Shown: piece after piece, positions 47,417 through 55,868 of the stretch | Layout of the letters: every line of letters begins with the position of its first letter | Position numbering within the stretch: position 1 is the first letter of the stretch | Position numbers and translations under genes: made by a program | Assembly: GCF_001010415.1 (NCBI RefSeq) | Contig: NZ_JPLE01000012.1 | Location: 58,329-122,328 of the forward strand | DNA: 64,000 bases | Direction of reading: 5' to 3' | DNA from: Xanthomonas pisi DSM 18956 | GTDB lineage: Bacteria > Pseudomonadota > Gammaproteobacteria > Xanthomonadales > Xanthomonadaceae | The notes under the pieces: model-generated | The model's input: the letters and a program-made list of their open reading frames with translations, nothing else | What the model was told of the DNA's origin: nothing | Databases searched by the model: none

Positions 47417-48592
47417 TCAGTGACTCAGATCGATGCCCTTGCAATGCGTTGACGGCCGCTGCGGATTGCAGCGCGCAACCGCATCGCCCTCCAGGCGCAC
47501 CACGTAGCCGGTGCTGGCCGGCTCGTGTGCGGGAAAGTCGGTGCTGAGCAACTGCGCACCACTGGCGAGCATGCTGTCGCGGCGGGCCGTGTCGTGCTGC
47601 AGCGCTTCCTTCAGGTCTGCGTCGGTTCGCGTGCGCACCAGGTAGCCGGCTTTCACCAGCTGCGTGATCGTGTCGGCAGGGCCATCGTTGAGTTCGGTGA
47701 ATGCGGCATCGTCTTGGCCAGGAACGGCATTGGTGAAACAGACCCGGCCACGCAGCGACGGATGTCCCGGCAGATAGCTCGCACCGGCCGTGCGTTGGTC
47801 GAGCAAAAACACGACCTTGCTGCGCGTGTCGGCCAGCGACGGCCAGCCATGCGCAAGCACTGCGGCGTTGAGCGTCCGCGCGTTGCCACGCACCTGGTCG
47901 GGGCTGAGGTATTCGCCGGGTCGAAAGACCGAGCGCAGTTCGGCATCCAGTGCATCCATGGTGTCTGCATCGAACGGCTCGGGCTGCACGCTGGGAAAGC
48001 CCAACTGCACAGGCGCCTGCTTGGTTTCCAGCAGGATGAAGATCGGCACGTGCCCGGGGTGTTGCCTGGACCAGGTCCGCACCTGCTGCAGGCAGGCGAT
48101 CAGCGGCTGGCAGTTGCTGCGCTGGTCCACATCCTGCACGTGCATGACCTTGAAACCGGGTTTGTCCATCACACCGGCAGGTGCGCTGGCCGGTGCTGGC
48201 GGCAGCCCGGCCTTGGCAATCTGCGCGTCGATCGCCGGATGTGCGTAGCGACCACCACGGGCATCGGCGAACACGTCCAGTTCCAGTTGCCTGACGCCAT
48301 CGTCCAGTTGTTGCGTCAGCGGCGGATGGCGGTAGTCCAGTGCCGCGAACAAGGCCGGATTGAGTTGTTTCAGCAGCGTGGCTTCGCTGGCGGCAAACCC
48401 GGTGTGGTAGCTGTTGTGGCTGCCGACGTATTGCAGGTCGGTAAGGCGCGGCGCAGCGGCCAGCGCAAGATTGCTGGTGATCAGTGCGGCAAACAGTGCA
48501 GCTTGCAGTAGTTTGCTTCGCTTTGTGTGCGACTGCTTCGCTTCGCAGTGACCGGTTGAATGAAGTAAGGGAGAAACAGCAACAGAACCCAT
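47417..48592 (-). CDS. Ca2+-dependent phosphoinositide-specific phospholipase C-like protein
   Basis: A 391-residue exported protein. A basic stretch and hydrophobic segment (about residues 24-46) look like a signal peptide, though the start leaves an unusually long N-region, so a later start is possible. The domain begins DLQYVGSHNSYHTG with the likely catalytic H59, continues QQLDDGVRQLELDVFAD, and has MHVQDVDQRS and PIFILLETK. These match the bacterial Ca-dependent PI-PLC-C1 family. It would cleave a phosphodiester of an inositol phospholipid or a related lipid. A TonB receptor gene follows. The actual substrate in this organism is inferred only from the family. Confidence 0.82.
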   Translation of the reverse strand: MGSVAVSPLLHSTGHCEAKQSHTKRSKLLQAALFAALITSNLALAAAPRLTDLQYVGSHNSYHTGFAASEATLLKQLNPALFAALDYRHPPLTQQLDDGVRQLELDVFADARGGRYAHPAIDAQIAKAGLPPAPASAPAGVMDKPGFKVMHVQDVDQRSNCQPLIACLQQVRTWSRQHPGHVPIFILLETKQAPVQLGFPSVQPEPFDADTMDALDAELRSVFRPGEYLSPDQVRGNARTLNAAVLAHGWPSLADTRSKVVFLLDQRTAGASYLPGHPSLRGRVCFTNAVPGQDDAAFTELNDGPADTITQLVKAGYLVRTRTDADLKEALQHDTARRDSMLASGAQLLSTDFPAHEPASTGYVVRLEGDAVARCNPQRPSTHCKGIDLSH

Positions 48593-48726
48593 GCGGCGAC
48601 GTCAGGAAACGAGGAGGTCGTCATCATCCGGGTGCAGCTTGACGCACATCTTTCCGCAGTGTTGCCGTCATGCGTCAGTCGCTTGTAACGCGCAAGCGAA
48701 TCCAGTGAATCAACAGGTGGATGGTT

Positions 48727-50684
48727 TCATTTCTGTGTTGTCTGGCGCAGTGCATTGACCAGCACGCGTGCCTGGAGGCGCTCGCCGATCGTCTGCGGTG
48801 TGTCCAATGCCATACGCTGCAGACAGGCCGCTTCGTCGGCCGAGTAGGCCGCGCGCGATGTCACCGCACGCATCAGCATCGCCAGCGTGGCGCCCTTGCT
48901 GGCGGTGGCACGCTTGAGCCATGTCAGTGCACGTAGCAAGCGTTGTTCGACCGCGGTGAAATCGCTGCCAAGCGGATAATCGGGCAGGCTGCCATCGCGC
49001 CGAAATGGCGCCAGTGCCTGTTCGAGTGCATCGGGCGTGTTGCGTTGTGCGCAGGCGGGCAACACGGGGGCAGTGCGCAGCTTGCGTGACTGGGCGGCCT
49101 GCGCAAGCAGCGCATCCTGGAAGCGCGCATCGCAGATGCCGGCCATTTCCAGCACGCAGTCCTGATCGGTCTTGTGGCGCAGATCGGCGATGCCGTACTC
49201 GGTGATATAGATGTCGCGCAGATGGCGGGGGATCGTGGTGTGGCCGTAATTCCAGCGCACGTTGCTGGCGGCATCTGCGCCGGCATCGCGGGTGGCGCGC
49301 AGCATCAAGGTACTGCGCGCCTGCGGCAGGGCATGCGCCATCGCGACAAAGTTGTATTGCCCGCCGACGCCGGAGACCACGCGCCCATCTTCCAGGCCAT
49401 CGGACACCGCTGCACCGAGCGCGGTGGCCATCATGCAGGAGTTGAAGAAGCGCGCGTCGCGGCGCTGCAGTCGCTCCAGGGTTTCATTGCCGCCGTACAA
49501 CTGGTTGATCTCGCTGATGCGGCGCATGCCGATGGCAGTGCGGGTGTCGGCATCCAGATCGCGCAGCCATTGATAGAAGTCCGGCGAGCCGAGATAGAAC
49601 GCGCCATGCAGGAACTCGCCTTCGCTTGCCAGGCGTGCATGATCGTCGGCATCTGCGCTGCCGTCGGCAATGCGCTGCATCAGCGGCAGGTCGTCGTGCA
49701 CCTTGCGACGGATCACGCCGCTGTCCACCAGTTGCTTGAAGCCTTCGTTGAGCATTTCGCTGCAGCCGTACAGGCCGATCGTAAACGGCTCCAGGCCGCC
49801 GCTGGCAAGCACGCTGGGGTGCCGCTCCAGGGTTGGGTCCAGCGCCTGCAGCGCGCGGCGATAGGTCGCGTTGTCGGTATGCCGCAGCACCAGGGCATGA
49901 CTCAGTGCGTCGGCCAGCGTGCCGATGCCGATCTGCAAGGTGCCGCCATCGCGTACCAGCGTGCTTGCATACAGGCCGATGGCGTAATCGACGGTCGTCA
50001 CCGGTTGCCGCGGCAGGCCGAACAGACGCGGCGATGGGCCGGGCAGGTCGATGATCAGATCGAAGAAGGTCGCATCCACCGCGGCAGCGCCGCCCATCCA
50101 TGGCAGCTGCGGGTCCACTTCGGCCACCAGCAGCGGGCGTGGCAGGCCCAATGCCTGCACGGCGTCCAGCGTGTCCTGGGTGATGTCGTTGTTGCACGAC
50201 AGCGACAGCCGCGTGCCGCCGGATTCGCGCGCGACCTTCTGCACGATCAGATTCGGCGCGCGCTGCGCCACTGCGGCCGCGGCATGCGTGTAGTTCAAGC
50301 TGGTGTAATCGGCCTGCGCCTGGGTGGAGTGCAGCAGGCCGCCGGACTGCATGTAGAACTCTTCCACCTGCACATGCGCCGGCAAGGCGTCGCGCAGCAT
50401 GGCATCGACATACGCAAGGCGCGGAAAGTCCTCGCCGAAGTGACGTGCGATGAATGCCGCTGTAAAGCGCGCCTCGAGCCCCTTGCCCGGTCTGGGCGGA
50501 TTGAGCGACAACGCGGTGTACAGCGCCAGCGATCGCGCGGGCGTGGCCTGGATCTGCGCATACAGCGCATTCAACAGCCGGTGCGGCTTGCCGATGCCCA
50601 GCGGTGCACCACCCGCAACGGGCCGTCGATGCATTGCAGGATGTGCGCGACCGCAGTGTCCAGATCAGTGACGTAGGTAGGCAT
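48727..50684 (-). pseudogene. Acetyl-CoA hydrolase/transferase family protein, frameshifted near the 5' end
   Basis: The body (minus strand, 50634 down to 48727) encodes an acetyl-CoA hydrolase/4-hydroxybutyrate CoA-transferase-like protein with LGIGKPHRLLNALY, SCNNDITQDTLDAVQ, EINQLYGGNETL and VVSGVGGQYNFVAMAHAL. Family members continue upstream of PLGIGKPH with an N-terminal segment. That segment (PTYVTDLDTAVAHILQ then DGPLRV) is present in another frame from ATG 50684. One extra base near 50609-50614 would join the two frames as DGPLRV-GAPLGIG. So a 1-bp deletion, or a sequencing error, has split the gene. An internal ATG at 50634 could still start a 635-residue product lacking about 20 residues. 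Confidence 0.75.
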
Positions 50685-50835
50685 GCACGAGAGCGTAGCC
50701 CAAAGCGCTGTGGTGGCGACACCGACAGCGGTCGGGCGACTCCCGATAGTGCGCAACGAATCGCTTCTGCAGAAATTACAACTGGGTAACAACTGGCTCA
50801 TGGTGACGTAATCGAGCGCTCGCAGGATGCGCAGC

Positions 50836-51510
50836 ATGATCACCTCACCCACCCCCGCCGGTTTTTGCCCCCGCCATGGATTTGCCAGTGCCAGCCTGGT
50901 CGAGGCCACGCACGCGCAGCGCCAGGAGGTGGAACAGTTCATCGCTGCGGTCTATCTGCGTCGCTATGGCGCGCAGCTGCGCAGTTTCCTGCCGCACCTG
51001 CTGGCCTATCGCGATACCAATGGTGTGCTGCTGGCGGCGGTAGGGGTGCGGCTTGGCAGCGCCGGTCGCCTGTTCGTGGAGCAGTATCTGGATAGCCCGG
51101 CCGAGTCGGCGCTGGCTGGGCGGATGGCGGTGCCGGTCGCGCGCTCGGGCCTGGCCGAGGTCGGCAACTTCGCCGCGATCAGCTCCGGCAGTGCGCGCGC
51201 GCTAATCCCGCAAATGACCCATGCGCTGCATCACGCCGGCGTGCGTTGGGTGTTGTTTACCGCAACCCGGACCTTGCGCAATACCTTCGACCGGCTGCAG
51301 CTGCAGCCGGTCGCCCTGGCGCCAGCGCTGCAGTCGCGGGTAACGGACGACGGCACCGAGTGGGGCAGCTATTACGCCACCCATCCACAGGTACTGTGCG
51401 GCGATGTCGCCGCCGGTCACGCGTTCCTGCTTGCGCGGCAGGCATTGCACCCGCAGGCCGCGCGCTGCGGTGTCGAGACGATGCTTTGCCAGGCCGGAGC
51501 AGGCGCATGA
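50836..51510 (+). CDS. Thermostable hemolysin family protein (GNAT-like)
   Basis: A 224-residue protein of the T_hemolysin family, which belongs to the acetyltransferase-like fold group. Visible family parts are QFIAAVYLRRYGA, FLPHLLAYRD, AAVGVRL, FVEQYLDSP and LAEVGNFAAISSGSARALIP. No signal peptide is seen, so a cytoplasmic acyl-transfer role seems as likely as a haemolytic one. CAGGA at 50823-50827 favours ATG 50836 over ATG 50827. The stop overlaps the next start (ATGA). The gene heads a seven-gene co-directional run. The acyl donor and acceptor are unknown. Confidence 0.75.
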   Translation: MITSPTPAGFCPRHGFASASLVEATHAQRQEVEQFIAAVYLRRYGAQLRSFLPHLLAYRDTNGVLLAAVGVRLGSAGRLFVEQYLDSPAESALAGRMAVPVARSGLAEVGNFAAISSGSARALIPQMTHALHHAGVRWVLFTATRTLRNTFDRLQLQPVALAPALQSRVTDDGTEWGSYYATHPQVLCGDVAAGHAFLLARQALHPQAARCGVETMLCQAGAGA

Positions 51511-53003
51511 GCGCGCGGTTCGCGGCGCTGCTGGGCGCCCTGCATGGCCATGCGCCGCGCGTGCTGACCGCCGCAGGCAGCCTCGATGCGCAGGAACTGG
51601 CCGATGCCGTGGTGGGGCTGGCCGCGCGCCTGCAGACGGCGGGCCTGACCTGTGTCGCCAGCCGGCTGGACAACGGCCCGGGCTGGTTGATCCTGGATCT
51701 GGCGCTGCGCCTGATCGATGCGGTACACGTGCCGTTGCCGACGTTTTTCTCCGAGGCGCAGGTGCTGCATGCCTTGATGTCCAGCGGCGCGCAATGCGTG
51801 GTGACCGAGGCGGCCGCCACCGCGCCGCCAGGCACCCATGGCGTCATGGCGGCGCTGCAGTTCGATGCACTTCGTGCCTGGCGGGTGGAAGCGCTCGCCC
51901 AGACCATCGTGCTGCCTGCCGACACCGCTTGCATCACCTATACCTCAGGCACCACCGGGCGCCCGAAGGGCGTGTGTCTGTCGGCCGACAGCCTGTTGAC
52001 GGTGGCCGGCGCGCTAGTGGATGCATCGGCTGCGATCGCGCCGCGTCGGCACCTGTGCCTGATGCCGTTGTCCACCTTGCTGGAAAACGTCGCCGGGCTC
52101 TACGCGACCTTGCTGTCCGGGGCGCAGGTCGCGTTGCCGTCGCTGGCGGAAATCGGCTACAGCGGCGCCAGCGGGCTGGATGTACCGACGCTGCTGCGTT
52201 GTCTGCAGCGTTATCAACCGGAGAGCGTGATCCTGGTGCCGCAGTTGTTGTTGGCATTGGTCAGTGCGGCAGAGCAGGGCGTGGCGCTGCCTGCATCGCT
52301 GCGCTATATCGCCGTGGGCGGCGGCCATATCGGCCCAAGTCTGCTGGCGCGCGCCGCAGCGTTGGGCCTGCCGGTGTTCGAAGGCTATGGCCTGACCGAA
52401 TGCGGCTCGGTGGTCTGCCTCAACCGCCCCGGTGCGCTGCGTCCCGGCAGCGTCGGCCAGCCGCTGGCGCACACCCAGGTGCAGATCGTCGATGGCGAAA
52501 TTCAAGTGAGCGGCGCGCGCGCGTTGGGCTATCTGGGCGAACAGCCGATGCCGTCGGGACCGGTGCGCACGGGCGATCTCGGACGGGTGGACAGCGATGG
52601 CTTCGTCCATATCACCGGGCGGCGCAAACATGTCTTCATCACCGCGTTCGGTCGCAACGTCTCGCCCGAGTGGGTGGAAAGCGAGTTGCTGCAGCATCCC
52701 TCGCTCGCCCAGGCCGTGGTCTGGGGCGAAGCGCAGGCCGACAACGTTGCGGTGCTGTGGCCGCGTCGGCCCGACAGCGACGATGCGGCCATCGTCCAGG
52801 CGCTGGCCGAGGTCAACGCCGGCCTGCCCGACTACGCACGCGTCGCGCGTTTCGTGCGTGCCGATGCGCCCTTCAGCGCACACGAGGGCCTGCTCACGGC
52901 CAACGGGCGCCCCCGGCGCGACGCCATCCTGGCGCGCTACCAATCCGACGTCGATCGCAGCTATCGATTGCCGGCCACTGTCTCTCTCGGAGTTTCAGCA
53001 TGA
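51507..53003 (+). CDS. AMP-forming acyl-CoA synthetase/ligase (ANL superfamily)
   Basis: A 498-residue adenylating enzyme. Core motifs are the P-loop YTSGTTGRPKG (145-155), a YGLTECG motif, TGDLGRVD and the hinge/A8 region GRRKHVFITAFGRNVSPEWVE. The order is that of long-chain acyl-CoA synthetases. At the A10 motif the usual catalytic Lys is Arg (NGRPRR, R468), which could affect the adenylation half-reaction. It is shorter than FadD-type enzymes (about 560 residues). It overlaps the T_hemolysin gene and the diiron protein gene by four bases each. Confidence 0.85.
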   Translation: MSARFAALLGALHGHAPRVLTAAGSLDAQELADAVVGLAARLQTAGLTCVASRLDNGPGWLILDLALRLIDAVHVPLPTFFSEAQVLHALMSSGAQCVVTEAAATAPPGTHGVMAALQFDALRAWRVEALAQTIVLPADTACITYTSGTTGRPKGVCLSADSLLTVAGALVDASAAIAPRRHLCLMPLSTLLENVAGLYATLLSGAQVALPSLAEIGYSGASGLDVPTLLRCLQRYQPESVILVPQLLLALVSAAEQGVALPASLRYIAVGGGHIGPSLLARAAALGLPVFEGYGLTECGSVVCLNRPGALRPGSVGQPLAHTQVQIVDGEIQVSGARALGYLGEQPMPSGPVRTGDLGRVDSDGFVHITGRRKHVFITAFGRNVSPEWVESELLQHPSLAQAVVWGEAQADNVAVLWPRRPDSDDAAIVQALAEVNAGLPDYARVARFVRADAPFSAHEGLLTANGRPRRDAILARYQSDVDRSYRLPATVSLGVSA

Positions 53004-53674
53004 CCTTCTACACATCCCTGCTGGCGCAGACCCAGGCCGAGCGCGAACGCATGACGCAGGTGCCGATCATCCAGTCCGCACTCGTCGGGCAGATTGCGCG
53101 CGCCGATTACGTCGCGTTTCTCGCTCAGGCCTACCACCACGTGCGGCATACCGTGCCGCTGCTGATGGCCTGCGGCGCGCGGTTGCCGGCGCGGCTGGAA
53201 TGGCTACGCGAAGCCATCGGCGAATACATCGAAGAAGAGATGGGCCATCAGGAGTGGATCCTGGACGACCTGGTGGCGTGCGGACAGCCGCGCGAGGCAG
53301 CCGTGCTCGCCGGGCCGTCGCTGGCAACCGAACTGATGGTCAGCTACGCCTACGACACCATCCAGCGCGGCAATCCGGTCGGTTTCTTCGGCATGGTGCT
53401 GGTGCTGGAAGGCACCAGCGTGGCATTGGCCACGCGCGCGGCCAATCAGATTGCGCAGTCGCTGGAATTGCCGCGCAACGCCTTCAGCTACCTGCTCTCG
53501 CATGGCGATCTGGACATCGAGCACGCCGGTTTTTTCGAAGGCCTGATGAACCGCCTCGACGACCCGCTCGATCAGCAAGCGGTCGTGTATGCGGCCAAGC
53601 GCTTCTACGTGTTGTATGGCGACCTGTTTCGCACCTTGCGCGCCGATGGCGTGCGTCTGGCGGAGGCGGCGTGA
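53000..53674 (+). CDS. Heme-oxygenase-like diiron (iron-containing redox) protein
   Basis: A 224-residue all-helical protein of the TenA/heme-oxygenase-like fold. Carboxylate and His positions typical of HDO diiron enzymes are visible: E79/E80 and H83 in YIEEEMGHQEW, E137 in LVLEGTS, and D172 with H175 in HGDLDIEHAGFF; H47 and H50 are in helix 2. Known HDO enzymes (UndA, SznF, BesC, CADD) perform O2-dependent decarboxylation, N-oxygenation or C-C cleavage. Which of these applies is unknown. The gene overlaps both neighbours, so its substrate is probably handled by the ligase and the SDR. Confidence 0.75.
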   Translation: MTFYTSLLAQTQAERERMTQVPIIQSALVGQIARADYVAFLAQAYHHVRHTVPLLMACGARLPARLEWLREAIGEYIEEEMGHQEWILDDLVACGQPREAAVLAGPSLATELMVSYAYDTIQRGNPVGFFGMVLVLEGTSVALATRAANQIAQSLELPRNAFSYLLSHGDLDIEHAGFFEGLMNRLDDPLDQQAVVYAAKRFYVLYGDLFRTLRADGVRLAEAA

Positions 53675-54507
53675 TGGATCTTCGGGGCAGGTGCGTGATC
53701 CTCACCGGCGCCAGTGGCGGCATCGGCAGCGCCTTGTGCGCGCAGTTGGTGGCGGCAGGCGCGACCGTGGTGGCGGTAGGGCGCACGCCAGCGACCTTGC
53801 AGCGGCTTGCCGACGCGCAGCCGGCCGGGCGCGTGCTACCGGTAGCAGCCGACCTCGCCAGCGCAGCGGGCCGTGCGGTGTTGCTGACGCGGGTACACGC
53901 GCTGCAACCGGCACCGTCGGTGCTGGTCCTTGCACATGCGCAGGGTCACTTCGGGCTGTTGCAGGAGCAGGATCCGCACAGCCTGGAGGCGCTGGTGCAT
54001 GTGAACCTCACCGTGCCCATGCTGCTGGTGCAGGCCGTGCTGCCCATCTTCCTGCGCCAGCCGGAGGCGGCGATGGTGGCGGTCGGCTCCACGTTCGGCA
54101 GCATCGGGTTTGCCGGTTTCGCCGGATATAGCGCGAGCAAATTCGGCTTGCGCGGGTTGTTCGAAGCCTTGGCCCGCGAACACGCAGATGCGCAGGTGCG
54201 CTTTCAGTATCTGGCGCCGCGCGCCACCGCGACCGGCTTCAATCCCGCCGCAGTCGATGCGCTCAACGTGGCCTTGGGTACGGCGGTGGACCGGGCGGAG
54301 GACGTCGCTGCAGCGCTGGTGCAGTCCATCGTGCGTGGGGATGCGCGTCGGCAGTTGGGCTGGCCGGAAAAACTGTTTGCCCGGCTCAACGGTCTGCTGC
54401 CCGAAGTGGTGGATCGTGCGTTGCGCAAACAACTTCCCCTCATCCGCCGCCATGCGCGGCCCGGCAGCGTGGTTGCCACACAGGAGCTTTCGCATGAATC
54501 GCAATGA
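53674..54507 (+). CDS. Short-chain dehydrogenase/reductase
   Basis: A 277-residue SDR. The cofactor motif TGASGGIG (residues 11-18), the active-site region VGSTFGS and the Y-x-x-x-K of GYSASKFG are present. The usual NNAG is replaced by LAHAQG, a deviation in the segment that normally helps hold the cofactor. A C-terminal extension (about 220-277) is longer than in minimal SDRs. GTG 53671 is also in frame; ATG 53674 overlaps the stop of the diiron gene. It overlaps the next gene by 14 bp. Confidence 0.83.
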   Translation: MDLRGRCVILTGASGGIGSALCAQLVAAGATVVAVGRTPATLQRLADAQPAGRVLPVAADLASAAGRAVLLTRVHALQPAPSVLVLAHAQGHFGLLQEQDPHSLEALVHVNLTVPMLLVQAVLPIFLRQPEAAMVAVGSTFGSIGFAGFAGYSASKFGLRGLFEALAREHADAQVRFQYLAPRATATGFNPAAVDALNVALGTAVDRAEDVAAALVQSIVRGDARRQLGWPEKLFARLNGLLPEVVDRALRKQLPLIRRHARPGSVVATQELSHESQ

Positions 54508-55156
54508 CTGTCGGCTGCGTGTTTTGTCTGCACTGGCGATGTGGGGAATCGCTGGCGCCAGTTGGGCGGCCGGTCCGGCGCCGCAGGTGGCGCAGCTGCA
54601 GGATCGTTGGGCGGTGATCGCCTACCAAACTCCAAAATCGGAGCGGGTTGCGGCGCTGGAAGCGCTCGCGCAGCAGGCCGGGCAGGTACGGCATGCCTTG
54701 CCGGACGATGCCGATGCCCTGATCTGGGACGGCATCGTGCGCTCCAGTCTGGCCGGCGAAAAGGGCGGGCTGGGCGCATTGGCGCAGGTCAAACTCGCGC
54801 GGACGGATTTCGAGGAGGCGATCAAGCGTGCACCGCGTGCGCTCGATGGCGCGGCCTACACCAGTCTGGGAGCGCTGTATTACCAGGTGCCTGGCTGGCC
54901 GATCGGATTCGGCGACGACGCCAAGGCGCGCACCTTGCTGTACCAGGGTCTGGCAATCGATCCTGACGGACTCGACAGCAATTATTTCGTCGGGGATTTT
55001 CTGCGCGACCAGAAGGACTGGGCCGGTGCCGCAAAGGCCTTCGAGAAAGCCGCTGCCGCACCGCCACGGCCAGGCCGACAACTGGCCGATACCGGCCGCC
55101 GCAAGGAGCTGGCCGCCAAACTGGCAGATGTGCGCGCGCAGCTTGCCAAGCACTGA
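54494..55156 (+). CDS. Exported TPR-like protein of unknown function
   Basis: A 220-residue protein with a signal peptide (about 1-25, SWA cleavage). A repeat-like helical region contains TPR features: DFEEAIKRAPRALDGAAYTSLGALYYQ, and ARTLLYQGLAIDPDGLDSNYFVGDFLRDQ. It is probably periplasmic. CAGGAG lies 8 bp before the ATG and the gene overlaps the SDR end. I do not recognise a specific function. Its place between a metabolic gene set and a two-component system might suggest a sensing or delivery role, which is speculative. Confidence 0.7.
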   Translation: MNRNDCRLRVLSALAMWGIAGASWAAGPAPQVAQLQDRWAVIAYQTPKSERVAALEALAQQAGQVRHALPDDADALIWDGIVRSSLAGEKGGLGALAQVKLARTDFEEAIKRAPRALDGAAYTSLGALYYQVPGWPIGFGDDAKARTLLYQGLAIDPDGLDSNYFVGDFLRDQKDWAGAAKAFEKAAAAPPRPGRQLADTGRRKELAAKLADVRAQLAKH

Positions 55157-55178
55157 GCCGCCTCACAGACTGGCTCAC

Positions 55179-55868
55179 ATGCGCATCTTGTTGGTCGAAG
55201 ACGATCTTTCGTTGGGCGAAGGCATCCGCACCGCCTTGCGGCGCGCTGCCTATGCGGTGGACTGGGTACATGACGGGGTCAGTGCGTTGATGGCCCTGCA
55301 GGAAGACACCCTGGATCTGGTGATCCTGGACCTGGGCTTGCCGCGCATGGATGGGATCGAGGTCATTCGCACCGCCCGCGCCCGTGCGCTGGACACGCCG
55401 ATCCTGGTGCTCAGCGCCCGCGAGCGCGCCGCCGATCGCGCGCTGGGCCTGGATGTGGGCGCCGACGATTACCTCGGCAAGCCCTTCGACATCAACGAGC
55501 TGCTGGCGCGCACGCGGGCGCTGCTGCGACGTGCGGCCGGGCGTGCGCAACCGACCTTGCAGGCTGGCGCGCTGCGGCTGGATCCGGCCGGCATGTCGGT
55601 GCGTTGGCAGGGCCGCGATCTGGATCTGACCCGGCGTGAATTTGCCCTGCTGTGGCTGTTGATGGAGCAGCACGGTCGGCCGATCGGACGCGAACGCATC
55701 CAGCAACATCTCTACGGATGGGACGAGGACGTCGCCAGCAATGCAGTGGACGTGCATGTGCATCAGCTGCGCCGCAAGCTGTCACCGGCGCTGATCCGTA
55801 CCGTGCGCGGCATCGGTTACGCGCTCGACGAGCAGGCCGCCCAGGCCGCCGCCGTACCGCCGCAATGA
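55179..55868 (+). CDS. OmpR-family response regulator
   Basis: A 229-residue regulator. The receiver domain has the acidic pocket EDD (7-9), phosphoacceptor D51 (LDLGLPRMDG) and K101 (LGKPF). The winged-helix DNA-binding domain follows (LTRREFALLWLL, VDVHVHQLRRKL, RTVRGIGYALD). The sequence is QseB/PmrA-like. It starts 22 bp after the TPR gene and its stop overlaps the kinase start (ATGA). It may regulate the upstream gene run. Confidence 0.92.
   Translation: MRILLVEDDLSLGEGIRTALRRAAYAVDWVHDGVSALMALQEDTLDLVILDLGLPRMDGIEVIRTARARALDTPILVLSARERAADRALGLDVGADDYLGKPFDINELLARTRALLRRAAGRAQPTLQAGALRLDPAGMSVRWQGRDLDLTRREFALLWLLMEQHGRPIGRERIQQHLYGWDEDVASNAVDVHVHQLRRKLSPALIRTVRGIGYALDEQAAQAAAVPPQ

Noticed and set aside
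48601..48700. A Pho box upstream of the PI-PLC-like gene
   Set aside because: TGACG-like repeats occur with 7-bp spacing, not the 11-bp spacing of the CTGTCAT-type Pho box.
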